Source: Sacculina carcini (taxonomy: Eukaryota; Arthropoda; Thecostraca; Sacculinidae). From it: DNA of 64,000 nucleotides. The translations under genes were made by a program, and so were the position numbers. The notes under the pieces were generated by a model. It saw only the letters and a program-made list of their open reading frames with translations, had not been told where the DNA came from and did not search any database. The stretch covers positions 111,001 through 175,000 of the forward strand of contig OU696576.1 in NCBI GenBank assembly GCA_916048095.2. Reading direction: 5' to 3'. Each line of letters starts with the position of its first letter. The stretch's first letter is position 1. Positions 9,660 to 20,937 of this stretch are shown here, piece after piece.

Positions 9660-10453
9660 ACACGACGTTATAATGTGTAGGTTATGTATCTAATGGAAAA
9701 ATTACTCTTGGTGTAATTTTCATGCACATGAAAAGCGTATGCTTATATGTGAACTTCCAATACAATTGAATTTATTTAGATATAACGCACACTAGAATGT
9801 AGGTAAGCATAAATTTACAAATATAAATTCTTTGAAAGAAGCATTTTCAAAACAACAGCTGCAGCGTGTTCATATCAATCATATCAACCTTGAAATTTGT
9901 CATTATTGTAGAACATAGATAGATGCTTTCCTTGACGCATTATGAAGCAAAAATCAATTATTCATTGGTTTTTTCATTTGTGTTGAACGAAGTAACCATA
10001 TGAATGATGTCACGTGGATAAATTTATTGAGAATTTGCACTACCAAACACATCTAATTGAGTACTACCTCATGCTTGAAATACATATTTTGTTTTCGTGA
10101 TTAAGCCGGTGAGAAATGTGTTGAGGTACAAATATTTGTCCATTGTAGCCAGGTGTGATTCATCTGGGAATCACAAGGAAAATTCTCATATCATTATCAT
10201 AGAGAAATTATTGAATCATATAATGGGAGAATTTTAGCATCGATGTGGATATGTGACTGGTAAGTGGAAACATCAGAAACTCAGAATGAGTTTGCATATA
10301 TATGCAGAATGAGTTTTATATATTCAGAATGAGTTTTGGTTGGAGATAATTTCTCACTGCTATTCTTTTCTTTGCTAATATTATTATTATTAATAAATCA
10401 ATTAACAAGGTGATATGGGAAGAGCGCAAACGCTATGAATTTTAATTATGAGT
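9660..10453. other. No gene seen
   Basis: AT-rich sequence without a credible frame. Near 10275-10340 the word cagaatgagttt occurs three times at spacings of about 25-30 bp. Nothing else was recognised before the LTR at 10454. Confidence 0.5.
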
Positions 10454-10674
10454 TGATGTCTGGTGTATCACGAACATATTTATCACGTGATGTTAATGGT
10501 TGTACATTTATTGTTGGTTTTGAAGCGAGAGCGGATATTTGAATTTAACGGAATTGCGTTGATGAGATTGATTGAGATAGGATGTGATTTAGTGTTCACG
10601 ATTAATTATGTGATGATGTTTGGGTGTATAATTTCTTAGTCGTTTCATTAGTGTTTTAATTACACGCTTTTACA
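10454..10674 (+). repeat. 5' LTR
   Basis: Starts TGATGTCTGG and ends CGCTTTTACA, so it has TG...CA ends. Its length is identical to that of the 3' copy at 14398-14618. Confidence 0.9.
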
Positions 10675-10707
10675 AGCTAAGCGGCCAGTGCAGTATATTT
10701 TCATATA

Positions 10708-11300
10708 ATGGCGATGTCAAGAGAACCTGGAGTAGCAGAGTCGTGCGGTGGCGACTCCGGAAGAAGTTTCGACGTGCGTATAGTGCCGGAGTTTGATGGC
10801 ACCGGAGATGTTGTGGAATGGTGGACGAGGGCAAAGATGCTATGCGAACTTAAAGAGGTTCATTTGATGTCGGTGGTGCCCGCTCATTTAGTGGGCGGTG
10901 CATTCCACGTGTGGTCTCTGCAATCTGCAGACGTTCGTCGTGGTGCAAAGTGCACTCGAACAGCCTTGTATCAAGCGTTCGGAGTGGACAAGTACTTGGC
11001 ATTTGAGAGGTTTCGCAGTCGCCGACTTCAACCAGGCAAGTCCCCTGACGTGTTTCTGGCTGACCTCAAAGTGATGGCTGAGTCATTCGGAGGTGCACAT
11101 GAGGAGTTGCTAGATTGTGCTTTTGTGACGGGCCTGCCGAGGGACATCACCACAGCTATCCAGACTGGTGCTGCTGCAGACAAGCTGACACTGCAAGACG
11201 TGCTGGTGAGAGCGCGTATGGCGCTGCAGAGGAAACAAGGAAGATATGATCAGAGTTGAATGCCTCCGAAAGAAGATTGTTGTCTTGGAGGGAGGAGAGA
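10708..11300 (+). pseudogene. gag-like region of the Gypsy fossil
   Basis: The translated region contains PEFDGTGDVVEWW, AFHVWSL, YLAFERFRSRRLQPGKSPD and DCAFVTGLP, the pattern of retrotransposon gag capsid regions (an F-x-G-x4-W type start and a later FxxGLP-type motif). It lies directly after the 5' LTR, and a zinc-knuckle region follows at about 11380-11440. It belongs to the broken element at 10454-14618. Confidence 0.75.
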
Positions 11301-14300
11301 AGAATATGGATTGACTAAGCAGAGATGCTACAACTACAATGAGCTAGGGAACTTCAGTAGACAATGTCCTAAAAGATTGATGAAATGATTTAACTGCAAC
11401 AAAGTCGGCCATACTGCGAGAAATTGTTCAAAAAACGCAACAGGAGAGAGTTCATCAGTGCCGGTGCTCTCTCCGCAGTAGCTGAAGAGGCGCTTCCGAC
11501 AGAGACAGTTTTTTGTGAATGGAATGCTGTGTAAAGCTCTGGTAGACACCGGTTGTTCTTGTTGTATTGTGTCGAGTGTGGTGTGCGATCGTTGCACCAG
11601 ACAATAAACAAAATTGGACACACTGGGAGGGGAATCTTTTACCTGCGATGGTGTAGCAAATTGCACGGTAAGAGTTAACGAATGTTCTGTCACATTGAAT
11701 ATGCTAGTGGTACTTGGTATACCATTAAATTTTGACATTATTCTGGGCATGAACGCGATCCGAGAGTTAGGAGGTGTATACGTTGGTGAGAAGAGAGTGG
11801 TTTTGGGAGAATCTGTTGGTACGCGACTGCAGTGTGTTGCAGGGCAGCAGATCAAAAAGGAAAGACCAGGGCACGTCGTGGCTTTTGACCCCGAGCGAAG
11901 AGTGTGGAAGTGCCGATGGAGCTGGATAGATGGTGTTGAGCCTCAAGTACTGCCAAATCGTGTGGCACAATACAATGTGCCCCGTGAAGCTCGAGCGGCA
12001 TTTGATACAGAACTTGAATCGTGGATCCGGGAACAATGGCTGATTCCGTACGATGACAACGTGTACGGTCCTGCACGCTGCTTGCTGACATTGATGGCAG
12101 TGCAGCAGGAGAACAATAAGACAGTTCGTCCTGTGCTGGATTTCCCGCACTTGAATGCGTATATCCACTCGTTCACTGCTGATGCGGATGTTTGCCAGGA
12201 TAAATTACGGACGTGGAGGAGAAAAAAGGTGAGAATCTTCACATCATGGATTTGACCGAAGCCTACCTGCAGATAGTTGTCGATGAGTCGTTGTGGCCAT
12301 TTCAGACAGTGCGTTACAAAGGTAAACTGTACTGTCTGACACGCCTTGGCTTCGGTCTGAACTCGGCACCAGCTATCGTGCAGACCGTGGTGAGCATAGT
12401 GTTGTCGCTGAATGACAAGATTTCTCGTGGCACGTCGGCGTACGTGGATGACGTCATAGTTGATGGAGATATAATCTCGCTACAGATAGTGAAGGAGCAT
12501 TTGGAGACGTACGGATTGAAGAGCAAGGATGTACAACAAGTGTCCAACGGTACCAGAGTGTTGTGATTGAGGGTGTTCAGGTCACGTGACGGTACGATGA
12601 TGTGTAAAAGAGCCAATGAATTACCAGAATGTCCAGAAAAATTACGCGGCGCAGTGTATTTGCATTGAGCGGTAAACTCGTGTCCATTATCCCGTAGCGA
12701 GCTGGCTTAGGGTATCGGCATCCTATTTGAAACGGATGGTTACAGAAAACACTGATAGATGGGATGATGAAGTTTTGGACCCAAGCGTTCAAAACTGTGT
12801 TTGTGAGCTGTTGGATCGGGTGAAGAGAGACGATCCAGTGAAGGGTATTTGGCCAACCCAAGGAAACGCTGCAAAGGTGTGGGTAGATGCGAGTGATATT
12901 GCTATTGGTGTCGTTGTACAAGTGAATGGTCGGACAATGGAGGACGGTTGTTGGCTAAGGAAAGAAGCACATCATATCAACATAGGAGAACTGGACGCGG
13001 TGATAAAAGGTCTCGGAATTGCTGTGAAATTAGAGTTTAAAGAAATTGAATTGTTCACAGATTCGGCGACTGTTTATGCATGGCTCATGGAGGTGATTAC
13101 AAGAAAAAGAAAGATCAAGACGACTGCTACCTGTGAATTGTTACTGAGACGAAGGCTCGATTTTGTCAGCAGTTTGATTTAAGAATATGGACTTAAACTG
13201 GAAGCCATAAAAGTTGATTCTGCTAGCAATAAGGCGAATATATTGACACGTGTACCAGCGTCATGGCTGAAAACACATCGTCCTCAGTGTGCGGTGGCTA
13301 TAGTGCCAGATGATGTAAGGAAAATACACCTCGACGCAGGACATCCAGGAGTCCATCGGACTAAATTGTTTTGTCGGAGCAAGGGGATTCGGGTTACAAG
13401 GCTACAGGTGGCCGAAGCAATGAAAAAATGTGATGTGTAACTCAATTTGTCCTCCTCCTTTGAGATGGAAAGGTGGCAAGTTGAGTGTGAGTACAGCATG
13501 GAACAGACTGGCAGCAGACTTTACTCATGTTAAGAACGAATTATACATTAGTGTTATCGACTGTGGACCTTCACGTTTTACAATCTGGAGGAGAGTGTCC
13601 TCTAGGAGTAGTGTTGAGGCAGCAAATGTAATGCACGACGTGTTCAGCGAGCGAGGACCACCGCATCAGTTGCTGCTGGATAATGACACATCGTTTCGCG
13701 GGGCACCTTTCATGAATGCTATGAGGTTCTGGAACGTAGATGTTCGATTCAGATGTGCCTATAGACCTGAGGGTAACGGCATTATAGAGAGGTGCCACCG
13801 AACAGTGAAAACTATAGCCGCGAGGAAACAGTGTTCGGTACGAGAAGCAGTTATGTTGTATAACATGTCGCCGGTGGGGAGTGACGGGGCCGAGAAAAGA
13901 CCGGTGGATATGGTTTACCGTTACCAAGTGAGAATGCGGGATTAGTCGACGTCGGTAAGGCGAGAGCTAAGGACAGTCGATTTTCCGTTTGATATTGGCG
14001 ATCGTGTTTGGGTTCGACGACCTGGTGATAGGTGTGACGTGGTGAGTGGAAAACGCGTGATGACAGGAATAGTTTCTAATGAAGTTATTGAGGTGGACGG
14101 AATTAATCGGCATGTGAGAGATATGAGACCGCGACGAGAGGACCGTGACTGCAGTGCAGTGATTCCGGCACGTGCGTCTACTAGCAGAGACAGTGATGAG
14201 TCGCCAATTGAAGTGTTCTCCTCAACTCCAGTGGAGACAACTGAAAATGAGCATGAGTGTCCGAGTCCGCGCGAGAGGGTTAGGCCGAGGAGAGAGACGT

Positions 14301-14390
14301 GTCGCCCGGCGAGATTCAATGATTACGTGGTGTACGTCGACCATGAAGTAGACCCACCAGAAGATTATTTTGAAAATCAGGAGATGTAAT
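11300..14390 (+). pseudogene. pol remnants of the Gypsy fossil
   Basis: Recognisable domains in order: zinc knuckle (about 11380-11440), aspartic protease (about 11510-11780), RT (about 11990-12560), RNase H (KVWVDASDIAIGVVVQ near 12870) and integrase core (near 13500-13830, with FTHVKNE, LLLDNDTSFRG and YRPEGNGIIERCH). A charged C-terminal tail precedes the 3' LTR. The polyprotein is broken several times. Confidence 0.75.
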
Positions 14391-14397
14391 TATTACT

Positions 14398-14618
14398 TGA
14401 TGTCTGGCGTATCGCGAACATATTTATCACGTGGTGTTAATGGTTGTACATTTATTGTTGGTTTTGAAGTGAGAGCGGATATTTGAATTTAACGGAATTG
14501 CGTTGATGAGATTGATTGAGATAGGATGTGATTTAGTGTTCACGATTAATTATGTGCTGATGTTTGGGCATATAATTTCTTTGTCGTTTCATTGGTGTTA
14601 TAAATACACGCTTTTACA
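14398..14618 (+). repeat. 3' LTR
   Basis: The direct repeat of the 5' LTR, with the same 221-bp length and about 11 differences. Confidence 0.9.
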
Positions 14619-14940
14619 GAATTGCATGACAGCAATTCCTATTTTGATCATCAAGAAATGGACAGCGAAGAGAAATTACATGGAAAAAGAAAATCACGCC
14701 ATAATTTATTTTAGGTGAAGCGCAATTAGAACTGCTCATAAACACCACATTATGCATATATAACGTCCAATAAGGTAATCTGCATAGACGATGATTAAAT
14801 ATATAAACAAGCATCACTCTATAAATAAGTAGCATTAAGATATAATTACCCACAAACTATATTTTAATACATAAAAACCAAGAACTACTAAATATAGGAC
14901 GCACACGGCCCGATGTCTGAGTCAGCTGGCGGAGGTCTTT
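14619..14940. other. No gene seen
   Basis: AT-rich sequence with no supported frame between the 3' LTR and a decayed fold-back element. Confidence 0.5.
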
Positions 14941-15640
14941 AAAATTTACAATTTGATTTGTTCCAACTGAAATCAAAATTGTCCCAACTAGAACCGCATT
15001 ACACCATTTGCAAAGTAATTGCAGAAACGTGAGAATATATTTGAGAGCACGTATGTTCGTACACTCACACTCATGAATATAGATATTAGCACCATGAATA
15101 TAGATATTAGCACGTGCTATCAGCGAGCGCAGTATCTCCAAGGAGTGAACTGTCACTGGTGTGGAGATGCCGGGGGTTGGGCAGTGCGCGCCAGTGGGGC
15201 AGTTGTTTGCGCAGAACGGTCGTGTTTGTTTGTTGGTGAAGGTATTTTAGTAGGCTATGTTGCGTTGTGATTGTGCTGAGTTATGATATCTTTCTTTTTG
15301 CTAGAATTTAAGTACACGCGCTGCTTGAATTCATTCAAATGGTTTCTTGTTGGTGCGCGTGACACTGCAATGCCCCCGCGCGCCCGTCTTCTAATACCTC
15401 TATTGTCATATATGTTGGATGCTGTTACAAGCTAACCATCCTTTAACAGTGAGTGACCATATAACAGTCTACAGTTGAACAGGCCCTCCTGACATTCTCA
15501 AAAAAATGTTGAGAAAAACAATTAGATAAGTCATAAAATACTGGTCATTTCAGTTTGAAAATATTTAATTCCAATTGGAACAGTGCTAAATTCAGTTGGG
15601 ATAATTTTGATTTCAGTTGGGACAATTTTGATTTCAGTGT
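14941..15640. mobile_element. Decayed copy of the 21-bp-repeat fold-back element
   Basis: The left edge (about 14946-15000) carries ttccaactgaaatc and aaaattgtcccaact. The right edge (about 15580-15636) carries the inverse form, gatttcagttgggacaattt. These are the 21-bp units found in the arms of the element at 23177-24657. In between, 15190-15325 (ggggcagttgtttgcgcag to tttaagtacacgcgctg) matches the arm interior of that element. The copy is truncated and has only one to two units per side. Confidence 0.7.
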
Positions 15641-15945
15641 AGACAGAGTTTGTGAGAATTATGTCGCTCTTCATCAGACAGGCATTGTATCTAGCGCGGC
15701 GCGTGCAAACGCTCAATTTTTGATTGCCCGTTTATGATTTATGTCAATTTATGATTGCTCAATTGATGATTGTTTGAGGGAAGCATTGTGAGCTAACTTG
15801 CACCAGCATCATGCAGAATCATGCAACATTATCATGAAAAAGCAGTTGATCTGTGCTTGTGTGTTGGTGGTGTTCAACTCGTTGCTGTGTAGGCGCGTTG
15901 AAATATGTGCTATTGTTTGTATTTATCGGTCGCTGTAGATTTTGT
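15641..15945. other. No gene seen
   Basis: A few tttatgatt words near 15730-15770; otherwise featureless AT-rich DNA leading into the THAP-like scrap. Confidence 0.4.
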
Positions 15946-16098
15946 GCCTTCAAAATACCGAGCAAGTGCGGTCTGGTGAACTGCAATGGAAATTACTGGG
16001 AGGTGCCGAGTGTATCTGATACCAACAAACTGGAACATATGTTTTCTTCAAAATTAACTGAGAAATTTTCTCCAGAAGGATACCATCACTTCATATGA
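15946..16098 (+). pseudogene. THAP-like zinc finger scrap
   Basis: The frame contains IPSKCGLVNCNGNYWEVPS, the look of the start of a THAP domain (PxxC...C...Y), which occurs in P-element-type transposases and in some host DNA-binding proteins. The remaining THAP features (the second C/H pair and the FP motif) were not recognised downstream. The scrap is short and stops after YHHFI. It is probably a transposon remnant; a chance match is possible. Confidence 0.3.
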
Positions 16099-16479
16099 AG
16101 CTTTCAGACCTGAGCGTAGTCTACACGAGCAGTGCTAGAGCATGGTTATTTAAAGGTTCGAAGAACGGTTAGTTGTTTATTCATAACAGCAAATTTTAGC
16201 GAATGCAACCTGCCGAAAACACTGAAGAAGTAAAATGTTCTAATGGAGAAGTGTTGAGTGATTTAGACAAATTTGGATACGTTAATTTCAAAAATTACAA
16301 CCGTTTGCTGTATCACGTCACGATATTCAGTAAAATAAATATTTCCATTGCCTAGAAGTCAGGATTTCAATGAAATTTTCAAGTATTCATTGATTCATAT
16401 ATTTTATTAGCATTGCTACATAATTTCAGATATTACAGAAAACTACACTAGAATGTAATTAAAAATGTTTTAGGCATTT

Positions 16480-17300
16480 GAATTTGCGTTTGTGCTGCTC
16501 TGTATCAGCAGTCTATATCAGTTTCGCGATGCAGGAACCAGCAGAAGTCGCCCATCATGTTCGGGTTGTGCCGCCCCTGGTAACGCGTCTCCATGAGCAA
16601 AATATCTCGGTGCAATCGCTTGTCGTGCTTATCCGAGACAGCTATCAAGTTATCGGGGAATAAGTTCAGGTAATGGTGTAAGAACTAGATTTTCAGGGAC
16701 ATCCTGGAGCCAAGTTTCCTGAAGGACCCCAGCAGCTGCTGCACTATACATAGTTCTCTGCTCGCTCGCTACCAAAAAAATATTCCGTCACAGTTTTGAG
16801 GTTTCTCCACGCTGCCAGCTCTTTGGGGTTTAGAGTTGTCGGAAAAGGTTCGTCCTTCATAATCTGTCTTATTTGATGTCCAACAAAGACCTCGATGTTG
16901 GATCTTGGTTCGTCATCACCATCCTCTTCAATGAAGAGGAGAAAAGTCTTCACCACTACTTACAGCTATTTTCTGATCATCTGGAAGTGTTGGAACGGGA
17001 TTCTCGTCATCATGAGGCACAGGTTCACGAGCAAAGACGCAGTCAGCGCACTTGATGGGGCCTATATTCTTCTTTTTGAATCGGGCGATGCTTGTGCAGC
17101 AGAAATAACAATCATCATGATGATTCTGCGGTTCACGTCATATCATGGGTACCGCAAATGGCATACTCGCGCGCTTGCCCACCAACCACTGAGTCAAGGC
17201 TGTGTGGCAGCTTGTGCAGAAGATGTGTGGTGCCCATCCCTATTCTTGGTCTCCCACCTTACACCCGAAGTAGTGAAAATAATCGGCCTTCGTTTTCACT
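16480..17300 (-). pseudogene. Decayed gene of an unnamed repetitive family
   Basis: Read on the - strand the pieces come in a consistent order. First is a cysteine-rich start (YFHYFGCKVGDQE, WAPHIFCTSCHTALTQW, SMPFAVPMI, REPQNHHDDCYFCC). Then comes VGHQIRQIMKDEPFPTTLN with AAWRNLKTVTEYFFG, and finally LGSRMSLKIEFLHHYLNLFP, AVSDKHDKRLHRDI and ETRYQGRHNPNMMGDFCW. I recognise this order from many 'uncharacterized' arthropod proteins with a consensus like SDEHGERFHQDI, whose biochemical role I do not know. Several stops and frame changes interrupt this copy. It lies directly downstream, on the same strand, of a Gypsy fragment, which may be coincidental. Confidence 0.55.
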
Positions 17301-19540
17301 GCTGTTTTTCACGGATGGACAAGCGTGCGCGCTGACTGCAACGCTTATCTAGTCTCCGTGAACGCAGCTTCTGCCTCCGAGTTCCATTCGAGACATTTGG
17401 ATATCGGTTGAAGTCGCAAATTTTCTGTGAGAGAAAATGTGATATGCGCAAATCGAGGCACCATTCTACGAACAATCCTACCATGCCAAGTATGCGTCTC
17501 AGCTCAGCTGCGTATTTTGGAAAAGGCAGGTCCATGATGGCTGACACACCTTCAACTGACACATGGTAACCTAAAAATTCGGCGTTTTTTTGGTTAAATT
17601 AACACTTTTCGAGAGCCAGTTTTAGTTTGTACCTGTCAAGCACGGCAAAAACGGCCTCCGAGTGGTTCTTGTGGTCTTCTTTATTTGGAGAATACACGAG
17701 AACATCGTCTAAATAAATAAATACACATTTCAAATCCCGACAAGCTGATTCCATGAATCTTTGAAAGGTGGCTCCTGAATTTTTCAGTCCCATAGGTAGA
17801 TACAAGTATTCGAACATTCAGAAAGGTGTTGTGACTGCCTTCTTGGGAATGTCTTTTTCTTGTAGTGGAATGTTATAATATGCACGAAGGAGATCAATTT
17901 CGCTAAAAATTTACATACCGTATACGTTTGGACGAAAGATTTGGAATGTGTGGAAGCGAAGAGCGATCTGGTATTGATTTGTGTTTAGCGCACGATAGGC
18001 GCCGGTCACCCTCCTACACTCACCTGGTGAGTTTTTCGGTACGAGGTGCAGAGGTGATGCCCATGGTGAGCAAGACGGGCGCACGGTGCCATTTTTCAGT
18101 AGAACGTCAAATGCTTGTTTTGCGGCTTTCTCTCGTTCCGAAGCTAGACGCCGCGGTAAAGCGTACACTGGTGTCGAGCTGCCTGTTTCAATGCTGTGAA
18201 CATCCAGCTTCGCTGCAGGGCGTTTACAGGCGGTCCACTCGGTGCAGACGATATGACGGACGGATACCGTTGGATTATAGGGCAAATTTCTCTTGGAAAA
18301 GCGGTCAAGTCGTTGATGATGATGCCACAATAAAACGTTGATGGCCTTTTGCACGACACGGCCAGCTCAGTGTCTGAATCACGCAGCTCGCACCTCCCGC
18401 AGTCTACTATCAAGTTGTGGTGCGCCAGGAAGTCCGTCCCCAGAAAAGGAGCGACAATGTCGGCTACGACAAACGACCAATTGAATGTTCGCCGCAGACC
18501 ACGAATTTCGATCTGTAGTTGCAGTTGACCATATACTGGAATTGTTTGACCGTTGGCGATGCTGATTCGAGCTGGCGATGGGTTCAGATGCCTGTCTGCC
18601 ACCAGGCGTCTTGGCATGAGTGACACACCAGCACTTGTGTCTACGATGAATGTCACTGGGCGAAGAAATATTCGCATGGCGACTAGTACTAGTGGCAGAT
18701 TAGTGGTCGCTTTCACGATCATCTGCCTGCTCAGTTTTCCGGCATAGACGCTTGGCACGCCGGTGACACAGTTCGAGATGACGGCTCTAACTTGATCCCA
18801 GGTCTTTTTGTAGGTCATTTGCACCATACTTCACATGTGCGAACCTCTTTTTCAAAGTAAACTTGTGTTCTACACCCCTGTGGTCGTTGAGCATCGTAAA
18901 ATGGACGCAGCTCCCTCGGTATCAAGTAATGGTTGGTAATAGTTTCATTTCGTGGCGAGGTGTACCCTCTGCTAGAGCGAGCTACTGTCTTCCCCATACT
19001 TTCCGATTGTGCAGCAAAACGGTTCTGTCTGTATCAGCGGCACAAATTAATCTGCTATTGGGCCCATGTGCTCAGTTTTCAAGTCCTGTTGCGCCGCTAA
19101 GGCTGCAGCGATGCCGTAGGCAGAGATTTCAAGAACCTATACTTCAATATGTCTTTACCTGCACCAGCTTTTTGCGCTGTCCTCTGAAGATCTGCGAGTG
19201 TCTCAGACGGTCGACCTGGTAGTGGCATTCTCGACATCAGTTCTTCGATCACTTCAGCTTTGGTTTTATCAAATTTGTTCTGCAAAGCCTGTTTGAGCTC
19301 CGAATATTTGTGACTAGCCAAAACTTGTGGAATGAGTCGAGCAGCCACATCTGGATGCAGTGCAGCCATCGCATGAAAAAACGTGTTTCTTGCTATATGA
19401 ATCTGGCTAGATGAAATTGTTTCTCCATGACAGCACTCCATCCAACCACAGACTCTGGCATGAACGGAGGTGGTTTAACTCCAACATGGGCAGAAACAAA
19501 CGGACTCAAAACCTGCATTTTTTCTCTCCGTCTTCACATC
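17300..19540 (-). mobile_element. Ty3/Gypsy fragment, broken, no LTRs seen
   Basis: On the - strand, in order from the right edge: a gag-like region (about 19540-19100, with KPPPFMPESVVGW and LIPQVLASHKYSELKQAL), an aspartic protease region (about 18700-18370, ending in APFLGTDFLAHHNLIVDC), and an RT region (about 18300-17450, with SPWASPLHLVPK, YLPMGLKNSGATFQRFM and VFIYLDDVLVYS). RNase H and integrase are absent. The fragment is broken in several places and looks old. Related to, but distinct from, the elements at 10.4 and 43.3 kb. Confidence 0.8.
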
Positions 19541-20879
19541 AAACATTTCATTCAGAGGGTATCGTTATTACCATTTATCAGCTAAGTGACGATACTAAAA
19601 TGAGACATGCATCATGTTCACATGTATCACATTCGATTTCTTCAGCGTGGTTTAAGGTAATTGTACTCATTGTCATCTTTCATCTGTCAATTGTGTAAAT
19701 ATATGAATTGTGAAAAAACGAGTGAAGACATCACAAAGAGATTCCTCCAATCAGCTGGAATGTTGGTATATGGCTGGAGTTGATAGACGTCGTGCGCCTG
19801 AGAGGACCAGAACTATCAACAACCAAACATGTCACGGACGAAAAGATCTCATCTACGTTCGAGTGTGGCACCAAACTGCTTGATATTGCAGATTTTCTCT
19901 CACATTCACTAAGCGTAGAGAAAAGTGCTTAGCTAGTGGCAGTCTTCAAATAACTTGTGTGAATACAAAAATCGTCATCAGTACATTCTTGCAAAACTGT
20001 GTTCGAGAAAGAGGCGTACTGATTTTGTATCAGTGTCATTATAGTCAAAAATATTATGTATTTTACACTTGATTCAGTGATTTATGTAATCATTCGTATA
20101 TATTGTCATTTATCATATTTTCTAAGCTGACTTCAATTACGATTTTAAAAGAATTATAAAATCCAAGCAGCTAATTAAACTCTAAGCGAGCAATGTTACC
20201 GAGCATTTTGAATGTTCATCTTGATTTCCGGGAAAAGGGTTCTAATTAATTGCAATAAAATGTATATATTCGGAATCAGCATGGAAGACTGCATCTACTG
20301 CAGCTTAACACTAGTTGAATTTTTGAGAAAAATAACAGTTTAAAATCCACCCACCATAATATGCAAACTTTACCTGTTTTATTTTTCATCCTTAAAATAT
20401 ACGTAACTTTTCAAATTATGACCGGCCAGTCGAAAAAATAAGTCTTGAAAAAAGAGTCGAAATTCTCTAATTGAAGGGCACTACAGGGAAAACAGAACGG
20501 CATGACGTTCAAATAGAGATTTAACGGTGTATTCCATCGGCGTAAATAAATGCTGCGTGGGGCTACACGTTTTGCTGCAAGATAGACAGGGTCCAATGCT
20601 AATATAATGAAAAATGACTACGTTAGTCAATGGCCATTGTTCAATTCCAAAACGAACTGTTGTTACGTGTGCCCCAAGCAAAACACCACGGTGTTCAGAT
20701 CGCATCATATTTTACACAACAGAATTTTCTGATCAATGGTTTCACTTTGACACGGTACCGAACAGTAACGCTTCCTTCCTTTCCAATACTTTACTAATCC
20801 CGATCGAACACACTATCAACCACAGCAACCACAAGCACCAGCTATCTTGCTGTTATCCTACAAAATAGCCCAAACATTT
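19541..20879. other. No gene seen
   Basis: Mostly AT-rich unique-looking sequence. Short open frames on both strands show no family resemblance and no codon bias. Confidence 0.5.
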
Positions 20880-20937
20880 AAGCCGAAAATATATAGCCAA
20901 GAACATGTAAGCCAAAAATATATAGCCAAGAACATGT
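20880..20937. repeat. 29-bp tandem repeat, two copies
   Basis: Two nearly identical units of 29 bp (aagcc, a/g, aaaatatatagccaagaac, atgt) plus a partial third. They lie just past the 3' end of the - strand LINE B and may be its tail repeat. Confidence 0.8.

Larger units (their letters stand above)
10454..14618 (+). mobile_element. Ty3/Gypsy-like LTR retrotransposon, broken
   Basis: A fossil element of 4165 bp, bounded by two 221-bp direct repeats. Its parts, in order, are a gag-like region, a zinc-knuckle region, protease, RT, RNase H and integrase. This order (integrase last) is that of the Ty3/Gypsy group. The two LTRs differ at about 11 positions (roughly 5%), which suggests a moderately old insertion. 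The coding region is broken in several places. No clean target duplication was seen: the flanking four bases are gagt and gaat. Confidence 0.85.
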
